Counted from the stretch's first letter, positions 1-10,441 are shown. The stretch: 64,000 nucleotides of DNA from Timema cristinae (GCA_039000515.1 JBCFYV010002255.1:16516890-16580889); one strand, 5' to 3'. The notes: generated by a model from the sequence alone, not told the origin. Numbers and translations are program-made.

Positions 1-660
1 GCACTCCATCAAAGTGAGTAGATGAAATAATGTACACTGTGACAGAAATATCGAGAAAAGAGGAACATCTTTATCTACCAAAGAGCATAACAGTCAGTTT
101 CACATTCCATAAAAAAAATGTTTGCTTATAGCTCAGAAATTATTGGTTTTATAAAAATATATTTCAAGTAAAGGAATTTCATTTTTAATAGTATTAATCT
201 TGACAATGATAAGCTATTTTGTAGCTGGAATAGTTGGGGATATATTGTCAAAATTGTATATTTATACTTTTGTAAGGTACCCTCAATGTCATTTTCATGG
301 GAAAATGAGAGTTTCCATTTTCTTTGTAATACTGAACCGTGCCTAGATACCAAATTTAATCAAAGTCGTTACATTGGATTTTAAAAAAAAAATCCATTTT
401 TACTATTTTTTTGCTCTTCAGTAAACTACCTAATTATAGGGTTATATAATCTGATTACAAATATTCTGAGGGTCACTAACCTTAAGAAAAGGCTAGATAC
501 CAAGTTTTAGCCCATTCGGTAAAATTATTCCGACTCTAGTCTGAGATATAAACGTAGAGATGTAATTGCAAAAACTACTTTTTCAGTTCCATTGTGTCAT
601 GAAACGTCAAATCCATCAAAATATCTAATTATATTTTTTGACGTTCACAATACTTTCTCT
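1..660. repeat. Dispersed repeat family R, copy 1
   Basis: The stretch matches, in order, blocks found again near 3965-4585, 45110-46200 and 55560-55830. Shared landmarks are a block around TTGCTTATAGCTCAGAAAT, a block around AATAGTTG, and a later block ATTCCGACTCTAGTCTGAG followed by TCATGAAACGTCAA. No intact reading frame or terminal repeat was seen, so the class is unknown. The left end probably lies outside the window. Confidence 0.55.
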
Positions 661-664
661 CTTT

Positions 665-1175
665 CCCAGAGGTGTCATATAAAATAAAGGAAAAAAAGTT
701 TGTCACAAATTATGTGTTTGTCACTATATAAGTTATGTTTGTATACCTGGATATGAAGCAACAGCCGAAAAGGTTTTGTAGATTGGTTCAAACTTGATAT
801 TTAGGTGTTATATGGTCATACCTAAAAATGAAATTGAGATTTTATTTTCTTCTCTTTAAAGTTTCAGGGTAATTGAATGATTTTTGAAAGTTAAAACTTT
901 TTCAAAAATGGCTTTAACAATTCGGTTTAAAATGGCTTTTACGCTATTTTTAGCTATATATCTTTCTTACTGAGAAAAAAACACTTAAGGATAGTTCATC
1001 TTTGAAATTTTGAAATTCTTCGGAAATTCCAATTAATATTTTGCTCAAAATGAACATCTGGATAGTGTTTTACATTATCTATAACATTTTATTCTTAATT
1101 TTTTGTAAATATGTATATAAGGTTAGTTCATTGATTGCCAATTTTTGAAAATGTTCTTTCTAAATTACAATAAAA
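665..1175. other. AT-rich, nothing recognised
   Basis: AT-rich sequence without a plausible exon, RNA gene or element end. Some of it may be a decayed extension of repeat R. Confidence 0.5.
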
Positions 1176-1179
1176 CGTA

Positions 1180-1500
1180 TATCAAATAGTTTAAGACTGT
1201 GTAGTACCATTTGTTTAATCGTTAAATTTAACACAAGCGTTTATAGCTGTTCTACCCAAGGGTGTAGTAATGCTGAAGGTGTTTATAGGAAATACTTCAC
1301 ATTGTGATATCAACATTTGTTGAATATCTGTCAAGGGTGTCCTGGAATTTTCTCTTAATTTAAAAAGTTTGACAGATATTAAACAAACTGTTGATTTCAT
1401 AATAGGACAAAAATCAAACTATATTTCTACTGGAGTAATATTTGTTTTATTTTAGCCAAAATAAAATAACTTAAATCGTGTTTACACTCCCTCCTTAATG
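1180..1500. mobile_element. Palindromic MITE family P, degraded copy
   Basis: It shares the family core ATTGTGATATCAACA followed by GTTGAATATCTGTCAAGG, a facing inverted block, and the arm sequence TTATTTTAGCCAAAATAAAAT. Better copies lie at 10745-11385 and 57235-57900. Both arms are eroded here. No transposase is encoded, so it would be non-autonomous. Confidence 0.55.
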
Positions 1501-1624
1501 CTCAATTGGAAACTAAAGGAAACACTTAGTTTCGCCAAAAAGCACTGGATGATAAAAAAAAAATCAAAGTATATTATAATAATATATATTATTATAGATT
1601 AAATATTAAATTTGTTAGTTACGG

Positions 1625-1915
1625 CTATAGCCTCATCTAAATATAATATTCTTTAAATTGAAAAATTGCACTTTGTGACACAGGAATCGATCCCGGGACC
1701 TTTGGACTAGTACCTAATACTCTAATCACTGAGCTATCCAGAAGTCGTCTCATGACCAGGGTAATTCCATCACAGACTCTGCCTTAAAATATTGATTGAA
1801 AAATGATCCTGAGTACCAACCGACTCCTGGATAGCTCAGTGGTTAGAGTATTTGGCGTACCAAGTTAAAGGTCCTGCTTTCGATTCTCATATTTCAGGTG
1901 ACAAAATCGGTATTG
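1625..1915. mobile_element. Palindromic element T with tRNA-like arms, old copy
   Basis: Two facing copies of a tRNA-like block lie a short distance apart: the left on the minus strand (box-B-like match in ATCGATCCCGGGACC) and the right on the plus strand (CTGGATAGCTCAGTGGTTAG). The block between them is part of the arms of the better copy at 55004-55433. Point changes are frequent, so this is an older copy. Confidence 0.6.
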
Positions 1916-1919
1916 TTGT

Positions 1920-2755
1920 TAAATAAATTTTGTCCCCTCTCAGCGCATGACGAATTAACATCCTGAGGTTTAGCAGAAGTGTTCATCTTTGATATTGATT
2001 TAAAAAAACCTACCAACAAACAATCCGATATATTATTTCTGTTTTCAACATCCCTTTCTATCAACTAATACAAAGCCTACACAATGAATAAGGTAACAGT
2101 GGATAGGATGTTTTACCGACTTCTGACATAGCATGATAAGTTTACGTTAAAACACATTGTTTGTTTAAAATTTAAGTTAAAACAAAAATCTAAATTCAAG
2201 ACGATTGCATTCTGACATCAAATATTGTATACAAAGAGGTATTGTAAACCGTAAATACGTTTACATGAAATAAACTCTCTTTGCTATTTTGTGTATACGC
2301 TTCGCTGAGTATTGAATTTCAACAACCCAATACTAGATAATGGTTGGGGTTTTTTTGTGGGGGGTGGGGGGTGTATGAGTCCCGGGGAGGGGAGTTTGAA
2401 TGTATGAAAGTTTCGCACGGGCTTACTGGTAATTATATAATTTACAGAACACTGAATGCACAGGTGATCTTCAACAATGAATCAATAGAAAAAAAAACCA
2501 ATATATTATTTTGCACTTTAGTTAAAGATTTAACCATCGACCCTGTCGGGATTCAAAACAAACCATTTCTAAGAGGGCGTGGCCTCAATGATCATGAACA
2601 TAGACAGGGCTAGACGTTAAGCTTCAAAGACTTGGAGACTAGTTTCTAGGCGTATACAAAAAAATCTGGATGAAAAAAATTTGCCTAATCGTGCACAAAA
2701 ACAAAATTGAAAATAGGCTAAAAATTATTGATAGTATAATGCCGTGTTACTCACA
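1920..2755. other. No gene recognised
   Basis: AT-rich sequence with a G-rich patch near 2347-2395. An 89-codon open frame here is Gly-rich at its start because of that patch and resembles no family I know. Confidence 0.5.
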
Positions 2756-2759
2756 GAAA

Positions 2760-2850
2760 GCGGTGGCCAAGTGGTCTAAGCCGTAAGGCTCACTTTGGAA
2801 TTGATGAAGAGGCTGAGACTCGAATCCCGGCTAGGTGCATCATATGTGGT
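2760..2850 (+). repeat. tRNA-like sequence, probable SINE head of unknown family
   Basis: The order is that of an internal Pol III promoter: a box-A-like GTGGCCAAGTGGTCTAAG and, about 50 nt later, a box-B-like GACTCGAATCCC. The region between is long, as in class II (Leu/Ser-type) tRNAs. The acceptor arm does not close well and the flank is not a terminator, so it is read as a SINE head or tRNA pseudogene, not a tRNA gene. Confidence 0.4.
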
Positions 2851-2961
2851 TTTAAAGCATATGAGTGAGTTTTAATTGCGGTTGTCAAATCTTTTCCCCC
2901 AGTCAAATGTGATTGTTTTTTATTTAAAAACTACCAACCTACTTTCTGCTCATTCCATTAA

Positions 2962-3190
2962 GTCAACGGTTCTCAATTTTTTTCGCTTGCGTACCCCTTG
3001 GCAATACATTTCTATAAATTGTACGATTAATATTAGAAAAATGTTTAATTAATATAGTAGTAGTTATTTCTGAATTATTTGTTGCAACTAAAAATAAATG
3101 GGCTAGTAATGGGATTAAAAACAATGTAATTACAAGGTGAATAAAGAGCGCATATATTATTTTTACATCCAAAAAGCAAAAGTTGCAATA
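2962..3190. mobile_element. Possible hAT-like terminal fragment
   Basis: The block CAACGGTTCTCAA followed by GCGTACCCC resembles the ends of many arthropod hAT elements, which carry a GGTTCTCAA motif and a short GTAC hairpin. No matching opposite end or 8-bp duplication was found. Compare 12295-12332. Confidence 0.3.
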
Positions 3191-3259
3191 AACACTAACA
3201 CATTTAATTAATTTTGTTTATTATTATTATTATTATTTATATTATATTATTAATTTATA

Positions 3260-3544
3260 TTTATTATTATTATTATTATTAGCACCACGTCTTACTACGC
3301 GTTCGGTTTAGACGCACTTACGCTAACGTGTAATAGTAGGGGATTGTGAGATGAAATGGAGGACCTACAGTTTAACGTGGAATCCGAACCACGGTGGAGG
3401 CCTGGCATTCCCCACATTCACAAGATGTCTTGTCAGAGGTGAAGGAAGGGTTTGGAAATCAGATAAATCTGTGCCGGGACCGAGGATTGAACCCCGGCCG
3501 CCAGCACAGAAGTCTGACACCTTACCCCTAGACCACCAGGTCAC
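3260..3544 (-). mobile_element. SINE A, full length
   Basis: Read on the minus strand, the tRNA-like head begins GTGACCTGGTGGTCTAGGGG (box A), with a box-B-like GGTTCAATCCTC about 45 nt later. The unique body follows (CCCTTCCTTCACCTCTGACA, then TGGTTCGGATTCCACG), then the common tail and a (TAA)n run, seen here as TTATTATT at the left. No clear target-site duplication could be read because the left flank is itself TTA-rich. It begins a low-complexity zone from about 3215. Confidence 0.85.
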
Positions 3545-3960
3545 CACAGCGCAATAAAAGTACTGTTAATATATAACGGAACTATCGCGAATAATGACGT
3601 TTTATTGGCATTGCAATATTAAGAAATAATATGATGCTGGCTGGCAACGGTTATGTTACAGTAAATGGGAAACGCAGCTTATATTATAACGGTGTGAATG
3701 TTTATATGTATGCAAGACAGGTTTGTTTTAGGAAGACTGACCATCAACACTTTTATTGGATCAGCACTGATTAAGAGAGGTGATAGGAAAGAGGGAGGGG
3801 GGGGGGGTATGTGTATGGGATGTTAAAGGAAACAAAACTTTGTTGAAGGAATTTAATAAAATTTTGGACAACTATTTTTGTGACGCGAGTAGTGATAACT
3901 TTAAACTATTAAACTTGAGTATATTTTTATCGTAATAGATTTGTGTTCAGAACACTGCAT
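3545..3960. other. No gene recognised
   Basis: Holds a purine-rich patch with a run of G near 3790-3810 and otherwise AT-rich sequence. No exon, RNA gene or element end was supported. Confidence 0.5.
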
Positions 3961-3964
3961 AGAC

Positions 3965-4585
3965 TTGCTTTATGATATTAGAAACTAAGAACATTGTTAC
4001 AAAAAAAAATAGAGAAAAGAGAAACATCTTTATCAACCAAATAACCAAATCATTTTCAAAGGCCTGTATTAAAAAAGTATGTAATATATATTTGCTTATA
4101 GTTCAGAAATTATAAAAATAAATTTAAAATAAATAATATAATATTTAGTACCACGTCTTACTACCCGTTCGGGTTATACGCTTTAAGTGCTAATTACGCT
4201 AATGGATTAGGAATTGGGAAGGTTGAATTAGAGGAAGTGAACCGCATTTTCGGGGAGGGGGAGTGGAAAACCGTTTAGGAAAACCCACCCCCAGTTCACC
4301 CAACCGAGATTCTAACCTCGATCTCCCTATCCTCAGCAGTTAAGCTCAACACGACAAGCGCGTTAGCCAACTACGCCACCGAGGCGGGTCTTAAAAAGTA
4401 AAATAAATAAAGTATTTTTAATAGTATTATAACTTTACAATGATAAGATATTTCGTCTCGAATAGTTGCTGAAAAATAATTAAAGTTCTAAATTTTCCCT
4501 TGTGTAAAGAACCCTCAAAGTTTTTTTCATGAGAAAAAGAGAATTGCATTCTTGTTTATAATAATAAAGAACAGTGCCACAAACA
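3965..4585. repeat. Dispersed repeat family R, copy 2, split by a SINE B
   Basis: Both halves match copy 1: the left half carries ATTTGCTTATAGTTCAGAAA and the right half TTTTTAATAGTATTATAACTT and ACAATGATAAGATATTTCGT. A SINE B sits between them with an 11-bp duplication, so R was already present when the SINE landed. Confidence 0.6.
4137..4399 (-). mobile_element. SINE B, full length, inserted in repeat R
   Basis: On the minus strand the head begins CGCCTCGGTGGCGTAGTTGG and GCTAACGCGC (box A), with a box-B match near GGTTAGAATCTCGGTTGG. The body is GTTTTCCTAAACGG and the pyrimidine block CCACTC, and it ends in the common tail ACCCGAACGGGTAGTAAGAC. The duplication AAAATAAATAA is perfect (4126-4136 and 4400-4410). 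The (TAA)n tail is almost absent. Confidence 0.9.
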
Positions 4586-4589
4586 GGTT

Positions 4590-4823
4590 AAAAGGTAAAA
4601 CGGGTGAGATTCACATCATACACATTTCCTAGGACAACAACTTTTATATGTCTTACCCAATAAGAACCACCAATTTTTTTTTTTTAACTGATTTAAATAT
4701 GACAGAGACCTCTTTTAACCATAATCTAAACAGTATTAGAAAGGTCTCATGATTGTCTAATATAGGGCAGCAATAGCTCAATTTGTGTTAAGATTAGACT
4801 TTCCCCCTTTTCCCCTGTACCCT
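4590..4823 (+). mobile_element. Palindrome-ended repeat N, copy 1
   Basis: Shares blocks with 29984-30228 (opposite strand) and 39235-39465: ATTAGAAAGGTCTCATGATT then GTCTAA, and AACTGATTTAAATATGACAG. The right end TTTCCCCCTTTTCCCCTGTA matches the inverted end of the copy near 30 kb. It is probably a MITE. No coding sequence was seen. Confidence 0.5.
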
Positions 4824-4904
4824 TCCTTCTATGTTTAGAAAGATATTTAAAACTGTTACAAAAATTATATTAGATTATATTTTATGGATTGAATATCCAA
4901 ACTA

Positions 4905-5012
4905 TTACAGTTGGTAAGCACGGATATGGCCGTATTTAAATATCATATTCTTCAAATTTAAAAATGATATATGAGCACGGGAATCGAACGAAAAGTTCCC
5001 GGGTTCAACTCT
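4905..5012 (-). mobile_element. Element T, half copy
   Basis: It contains the T outer-arm block ATATCATATTCTTCAAATTT followed by a degraded box-B region (GGGAATCGAACGAAAAGTTC). The second arm is missing and a SINE C follows directly. Confidence 0.4.
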
Positions 5013-5039
5013 CATGTAATTACGCTAGTAAGTTATGAA

Positions 5040-5232
5040 TGAAGAAGATTAGATTTTGCTTAAGTGTACCCACATTTTCGTGGAGAGAAAGAGAGAGTTG
5101 GAAACCATTAAGAGAAAACCACCTTAAGTACACCCGACTGGGATCGAACCACGATCTCCCCGTCATGGGCAGTCTATTCTATTGGGAGAGTAGCGCCTTA
5201 GACCATGCATCCACCGAAGTGGATCTCTTCAT
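5040..5232 (-). mobile_element. SINE C, tail missing
   Basis: On the minus strand a tRNA-like head (GGTCTAAGGCGCTACTCTCC, then CGATCC near box B) runs into the shared B/C body GGTGGTTTTCTCTTAATGG and CCACGAAAATGTGGG. The common hairpin tail is absent at the left end, so this copy lost its 3' end or was rearranged. Confidence 0.7.
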
Positions 5233-5254
5233 TTTACTTCACGAGACTGAGCTG

Positions 5255-5340
5255 AGCCCGTTTCAGACACATCGCTTCACAGAAATACCTGGAATCGAAC
5301 CTGGTACCTACGGATCTGTAGCCAGGAATTCTTGAATTGT
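5255..5340 (-). repeat. Second tRNA-like fragment
   Basis: TACCTGGAATCGAACCTGGT and GGATCTGTAGCCAGG look like the T-arm and anticodon region of a tRNA-derived sequence on the minus strand. The block GGATCTGTAGCCAGGAA recurs near 61567-61583, also directly beside a SINE C, so it is repetitive. It is not called as a tRNA gene because no complete cloverleaf could be drawn. Confidence 0.35.
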
Positions 5341-5462
5341 ATATTAGCGTTTGTTGACTTAAAAATATCTTCTTTATTTGGTACAAGGATTCGCAATTTG
5401 AAGAATAATTGTGTGTGAGAGAGAGAAATAAAGGGAAAATGTGAGATAATTATCTCATTGTT

Positions 5463-5467
<5 letters not shown>

Positions 5468-5524
<57 letters not shown>

Positions 5525-5654
5525 GTAGCTCGTCTTACTACCCGTTCGGGTTATACGCCCTTACGCTAACGTGTAATGGTAAGGTGATTGTGAGATGAAA
5601 TGGAGGACCTACAGTTTAACATGGAATCCGAACCACGGTGGAGGCCTGGCATTC
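5468..5654 (-). mobile_element. SINE A, 5'-truncated
   Basis: Only the 3' part of the body, the common tail and (TAA)n are present; the tRNA-like head is missing. The 12-bp duplication CATTGTTTTATT is perfect on both sides (5456-5467 and 5655-5666). The truncation therefore happened during integration, as in target-primed reverse transcription. Confidence 0.92.
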
Positions 5655-5689
5655 CATTGTTTTATTGATAATTTAAATGCAGCGTTCTC

Positions 5690-5945
5690 TACTACGCTTC
5701 AGATAGTAAATGTGGGTTCCCACGCACGCTGAAAATCTAGCACTAAACAGAAACGTGGTCACGTGACGATCTCTAAGCCAATCACAAGATTCCCGCCTCA
5801 TCGGCACGAGCTGTTCCGCTAAATCTCAACTCATCTCTATTTCTTTCGCTCTGTCTGAGTTGTTCAGCAAGGGAGGAACCAATCAAATCTCAGAAACAAC
5901 CATTTCAAATCAGTGCGCGTGCGCATTTTGACAACGCATGGTTTT
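5690..5945. other. Unclassified GC-richer stretch
   Basis: This block is less AT-rich than its surroundings and contains CCAATCACAAG, CCAATCAAATC and GTGCGCGTGCGCATTTTGAC. The CCAAT-like boxes recall a promoter, but no TATA box, exon or conserved RNA follows. It could be a repeat end. Function unknown. Confidence 0.3.
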
Positions 5946-6144
5946 TTTTTTCTAAATTGATCCAGAATCTAGCCAAACGCCAATGTGGGTACAGTTCTTA
6001 TAAATTTCCTTTACCATGTTAGTGTGAGCACAAGGATATCCAGGACGTGTAGTAAGACATGGATCACAAATTTTGCAATTTTGTGATAACCATATGAAAG
6101 AGAGAGAATGGCATTTATCTTCACCAATGACGTTTTTACAATGT

Positions 6145-6331
6145 ATGCATTTCTCTTCACAATGTAAGCATTTCTCTTCACCAATAGTATGCATTTCTCT
6201 TCACCAATTGTACGCATTTATCTTCACCAATAGTATGCATTTCTCTTCACCAATAGTACGCATTTATCTTCACCAATAGTATGCATTTCTCTTCACCAAT
6301 AGTATGAATTTTTTTCACCAATAGTATGCAG
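6145..6331. repeat. 23-bp tandem repeat
   Basis: About seven or eight units of ATTTCTCTTCACCAATAGTA plus TGC follow one another, alternating CTCTTC with ATCTTC and ATGC with ACGC. The unit length is not a multiple of three, so the array cannot be one coding repeat. On the minus strand the sequence bordering it reads as a Cys/His-rich peptide (5952-6194) with several CxxC pairs; this may be chance or a zinc-finger remnant that seeded the array. Confidence 0.8.
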
Positions 6332-6627
6332 ATTGTTTCATCAGAGATGATATTCAGTGTAACGTGGAACAGTGCAAGAAAAAAATACTACATAATTTAT
6401 TTTTTATCAACGTACGTGATGATACCATATACTCGATAGAGAATCGTAATACTCCTATTCTTTATCGAGTCAAGTTTTGTGAACGCTGCATACGATGTTA
6501 TTCTGTCTCTATTTTACTGGCAACATTGATAAAGCATTTCAAAACAATAGAAAGAGAAAGATATACATATATAAACAGACATTAAATACACGTACATATG
6601 CTGTAGGATTAATTCGTTTGAAACTCT

Positions 6628-6870
6628 TCGCTGGCCGCATGGTCTAACGCGCTACTCTCGCAGTAGACTAGATTGCCGATGACGGGGAGAACAAGGTTCG
6701 TAGCTCGGTCGGGTGTACTAAGAGGTTTTTTTTCCTAAATGGATTTTCACTCTCCCTTCATGCAAATGCAGTACATGTCCTATAAATATATCCTTTTCAA
6801 TGCCGATAACAATTAGTTTAATTGGTACATAAGCGTAAAACGCGAACGGGTAGAAATACATAGTGCTAAA
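6628..6870 (+). mobile_element. SINE C, full length
   Basis: The head GGCCGCATGGTCTAACGCGC (box A) is followed by AGGTTCGTAGCTC, an altered box B. The B/C body and the tail ending GCGAACGGGTAG come next. The hairpin is partly decayed (ACGCGAACGGGT). No clear duplication. Confidence 0.75.
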
Positions 6871-6919
6871 AAAATTTTTTTTAATCATAACGTATTTCTT
6901 CCGTTTTAGGGTTATGCGC

Positions 6920-7125
6920 ATATATCATAGTTACTTTAAAGGAGTGTGGCTGAGGAAGGACGTATTTTAGAGGTAACATACCTGCATTTGCATGGCAGAA
7001 GATTGGGAAACTATTTGGGGAAAAAACTACCCTCTGTAGAACCAACCAGGACTCGAACCCTATTTCCCGGCTTCAGCAGGCCAGTCTAAAATGAGAATGA
7101 CGCCTTAAACCACTATGAGATTAGG
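6920..7125 (-). mobile_element. SINE C, head and body
   Basis: On the minus strand TAAGGCGTCATTCTCATTTT and GGGTTCGAGTCCTGG form the head; TTTTTTCCCCAAATAGTTTC and CATGCAAATGCAGG form the body. The hairpin tail is missing. Confidence 0.65.
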
Positions 7126-7129
7126 TGTC

Positions 7130-7390
7130 CTGGGTTTGACTTCCGGCTGGTACCTTGAGTATTTTACCAGAAAGTGAAATTCCCCAATGGCCATTAGGGT
7201 TTGGTTAGGTAGGTTTAAGTTAAGTGTTTCTACTGGTTCCACACCCTCATATTCACTATCACCAACATCTTATCGGGACATGGATAGATCCTCCACGGAA
7301 AGGCTGTACGATTAGTACAGTCGAGCGTACCCTGGGAAACTTTACATTAGTACTGGCTAATATTTATACTACTGGGCTAAGGGACAGTAT
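7130..7390 (+). mobile_element. SINE E, 5'-truncated
   Basis: It shares CCGGCTGGTACCTTG, the block TTAGGGTTTGG, CTACTGGTTCCACACCCTCA, CGGGACATGG and ACGATTAGTACA with copies at 53480-53795 and 60955-61275. It begins inside the head, just before the T-arm. It does not carry the hairpin tail of families A-C. Confidence 0.7.
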
Positions 7391-8563
7391 TATGACTCCT
7401 GGATAAATATTAATCTGGCAGATACATATTTTTATCTGGTCGATACGTAAAAGTGCTTCTTATGACTTCCAGGTAGCATTTATCTGCCATATAAAATGTA
7501 TTTATCCATCACATTTTTATCGGTAGGTTTAAGTACCTGATAACTTTTATCTGAAAGTTAAAATGGGCGTTACCATAGTGACGCATTATTTTCTCTGAGG
7601 CTTAACCTATCATATATTTTTAGGTTAAAATCTTGGTTTACTTGTTTAGTAGGCATAGACCCAGGCTTTAACTATATATAAAGTTAGAACATTTAATTAA
7701 CAATTTTATCAAAACTGACAAGCAATTTGTATAGTTATAGTTATATAAGAATACATTATTTAAATGTGAGTAAAATATATGAAATTTTGTAAAAGTTGTA
7801 CCAATTTATTCACCACATTTTTTCAAACATCGAAATTAATACTTGCAAGACAACCTAACTTGTGCACCCACGTGACTCCATCTGTCCCTCGCACTCGTTT
7901 AGCCGCCATTATTTAACAAATGTTGAGCGTTGAAGCCACAAGCCAGGATGTAGTGATAGCAACAGGATCCATTCGCATGCGCGCACCAGTAAAATCAGTA
8001 TCAACCTTGTGTTTTATGAATAGACTAGCCCCCTTCCCCATAAAAAAATTATGTAAAGAATCCTGTAAAACAAAGTTTCAAATCATCTATCATGTCAATA
8101 TAAAAACAAACTTTTTTTACTTTTTTTTTAAATACAGTCCTACCATCACTGTATAGCCCCCTCCCTCTTTTTATCCTCCCTCTTATTTTCATCTCATTCC
8201 TCTTTCCTAACCCCACCCCACCCCCTTAAACAACTTTTTTTTCCAACGACTATATAATATACTATTGACATTTTTATGATGAATAAATTAAATTTTCAAA
8301 ATAAAATATAGCCTATGTTACTTGCTGATAATGTAGCTTTATATTGGTGAAAGAATTTTTAAAATCGGTCTAGTAGTTTTTGAGTTTATCCATACAAACA
8401 AAAAAACAAAAAATCAAAATTTTCCTCTTTATAATATTAGTATAGAAATATATTTATCCTAAAGATCAGTTCATAATACGCATACAATACTTAAGTGGCT
8501 GTTAACCTTTATTTGGTTGCTAACTTTAGCCTCCAGATAGCAATATTTAACCGGTAGTCATAA
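7390..8563. mobile_element. DNA element K with terminal inverted repeats
   Basis: The ends face each other: TTATGACTCCTGGATAAATA (from 7390) pairs with TATTTAACCGGTAGTCATAA (to 8563), about 19 of 22 positions over the full arms. An internal copy of the same block, CTTATGACTTCCAGGTAG, lies near 7457. No transposase was recognised, and an RTE-like 3' end lies inside. One copy in the window, so the call rests on the inverted ends only. Confidence 0.45.
8270..8447 (+). mobile_element. RTE-like LINE or SINE 3' end
   Basis: The order AAAATCGGTCTAGTAGTTTT, GAGTTTATCCATACAAACA, TCCTCTTTATAATATTAGTA with TAG is the well-known 3' terminal consensus of RTE-type retroelements in many insects. The reverse-transcriptase region is absent. 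Upstream polypyrimidine sequence (8155-8230) may belong to it. Confidence 0.7.
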
Positions 8564-8778
8564 GGCCAGCCTTAAGAGTGATGTAGCCAAGACGAGCAAT
8601 ATTATTATAGAGATTCAAAGTGTAATCCGCTAAGGTAAGACTGCTTTCTTTCAGGGTAAATGTAATTAACTAATTATAATTGTATAAGGATTAACTTTAT
8701 TCCATGATATAATTAACACTCACTTTCTGAACCGACTGATCATATCATCACACGACCCATTGTGAGTACAGACATGTA

Positions 8779-8999
8779 CAGTAGCCCTGTGGCTTCTCTG
8801 GTGCTGACTGACAGCTCACAGCTAACTTCTGACAGTCAACATTTAGGTGTATACCTAAATTTTGACTGTAAAAAGTGACAGCTGCTAAACACATGTTTTT
8901 GCAAATCATATGGTTTGGCGTAGTGATACATAATTTGGTCTGGTAACTTTTCAAAGCTGTCAGCTGTCAGTCAGTACCAAAGAAGCCATGGGGCTACAG
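8779..8999. mobile_element. Mariner-type MITE M, copy 1
   Basis: Inverted ends start CAGTAGCCC and TGGCTTCTCTGGTGCTGACT and are repeated inverted at the right (CAGTCAGTACCAAAGAAGCC, ATGGGGCTACAG). A TA dinucleotide flanks both sides, the target of the Tc1/mariner superfamily. About 220 bp with no reading frame, so non-autonomous. A second copy lies in the cuticle-gene intron. Confidence 0.85.
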
Positions 9000-9104
9000 T
9001 AGGTAGTAACACCTATACAAACATTTGACTTTTTAAATATGGTGCCATTAGATTCATTCTTGATCTATACTATTTCAGCATTATTTAGCAAATTTTGTGT
9101 AACC

Positions 9105-9360
9105 TGCTTTGGTGGCCACATGGTATAAGGTGTCACACTCGTAAGAGACTAACTAGACTACAGATGACAAGGAAATCAGGGGTTCATATCCCGATCGGAT
9201 GTACTGATGGTGGTTTTTCATAAATGGTTTCCCTCCCACGTTCCTATCATGAAAATTCGGGTACACTCCTTTTAATTCAACCTTTTTCATCCCTAGCTCA
9301 TTGGTATGATTAGTTCACTAGCTTACAACCCAAACATGTAGTAATAAGTTGTGATAGTAA
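9105..9360 (+). mobile_element. SINE C, diverged full-length copy
   Basis: TTTGGTGGCCACATGGTATAAG is a box-A region and GGGGTTCATATCCCGATCGG the box-B region. GGTGGTTTTTCATAAATGG, TTTAATTCAACC and a decayed tail follow (CCCAAACATGTAGTAATAAG). The hairpin no longer pairs. Confidence 0.7.
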
Positions 9361-9555
9361 AAAAAATCTGGGAAAACAAGATTGTACAATTTTTAATAAC
9401 CCCAGTCGACCCCCCTGCTAATCTTTAGAGAAATCAATACCCCCTCCCCTAGTTCTAGCTGGCACTTTATTATCCAAGGTATATCTTGCGATTCCGCCCA
9501 ATCCTTGTCTCATCTACATGAAGTGCTATATCCTCCCACGAGGCCGCGGAAGGTC

Positions 9556-9556
<1 letters not shown>

Positions 9557-9611
<55 letters not shown>

Positions 9612-9612
9612 A
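9557..9612. repeat. (GT)n microsatellite
   Basis: An uninterrupted run of GT dinucleotides of about 55 bp. Confidence 0.95.
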
Positions 9613-9767
9613 CTCCACATGTTATTAACGGGGTAAACAACTCTTCCAGTTCAGTGTATAATAAATTGGATGATTCTCCTATCCTACGCTATTGCATCAT
9701 ACTGGCATCTTGAACATTTAGAATAGATTTAAATTAAACAGCTTATTTTCAACTTTTCTTCTTATTA

Positions 9768-10090
9768 TTATTAATATTATGTGTTCTGTCTTAAGACAGA
9801 TTTGTTCCTTTTGTCAGTGAACTTAGCCCGACAATGCAACCTGTCCTCTGCCTCCTACTTGAGCCTCCAGAATGTTCTTCTTTCCTTCACATCATCTAAT
9901 ATTTGAATCCTCCTTCCTAAGCTCCTATTTCGTTCAAACTTTCCTTCCATGACACCGTGCAGAAGACAGTTCCTTCTAAGCATGTGTCCGATCCAGTTTG
10001 CTTTGTACCGAAGAATCACATCCAAAATTGTTCTCTTCCCACCCACTCTTCATAGGACTTCATTTGTCAGCTTGTCTGTCCATCCGATTT
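9768..10090 (-). pseudogene. LINE family L1, reverse-transcriptase C-terminal remnant
   Basis: On the minus strand a frame reads GGKRTILDVILRYKANWIGH then MLRRNCLLHGVMEGKFE and RRIQILDDVKERR, the conserved peptide after the thumb of a common insect non-LTR reverse transcriptase. Its 3' end follows: GTTCACTGACAAAAGGAAC, the palindrome TGTCTTAAGACA, then AACAC and a TAA-like run. Everything upstream of this point in the element is missing, as expected for a 5'-truncated LINE. The LINE clade cannot be assigned from this piece. Confidence 0.85.
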
Positions 10091-10397
10091 TTTTAAGTCA
10101 ATATATATGTATACGTGAAGTTAAATATAGTAACTTTTCTAGCTGTCAGATAAGGTTCTTCTTTATAAAAATTGGACTGTGCTTAAGCTTGATTCACACG
10201 AACCCGCTTCGATAGCCGCGTGATCCGAGGTGTCAGTCTCTTAATTTACAGGATTGCCCCAATGTTGGATGGGTGGAGGTATACATTTACGCTCGATGGG
10301 CCGAATATAATTTTCAACGTGTGATTAATTACTTCGGTTCTCACGTTATGAGTTTTTTACCTCCACTAAAATTAGAAGGCACTTATATTCATATAAC

Positions 10398-10402
<5 letters not shown>

Positions 10403-10441
<39 letters not shown>

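Noticed and set aside
3365..3547. Conserved 60-75 codon protein repeated at several loci (ending near [11 protein letters not shown])
   Set aside because: It is the chance reading of SINE A and appears wherever SINE A does.
6145..6331. CRISPR-like array of 23-bp units
   Set aside because: No spacers between units; a simple tandem repeat.
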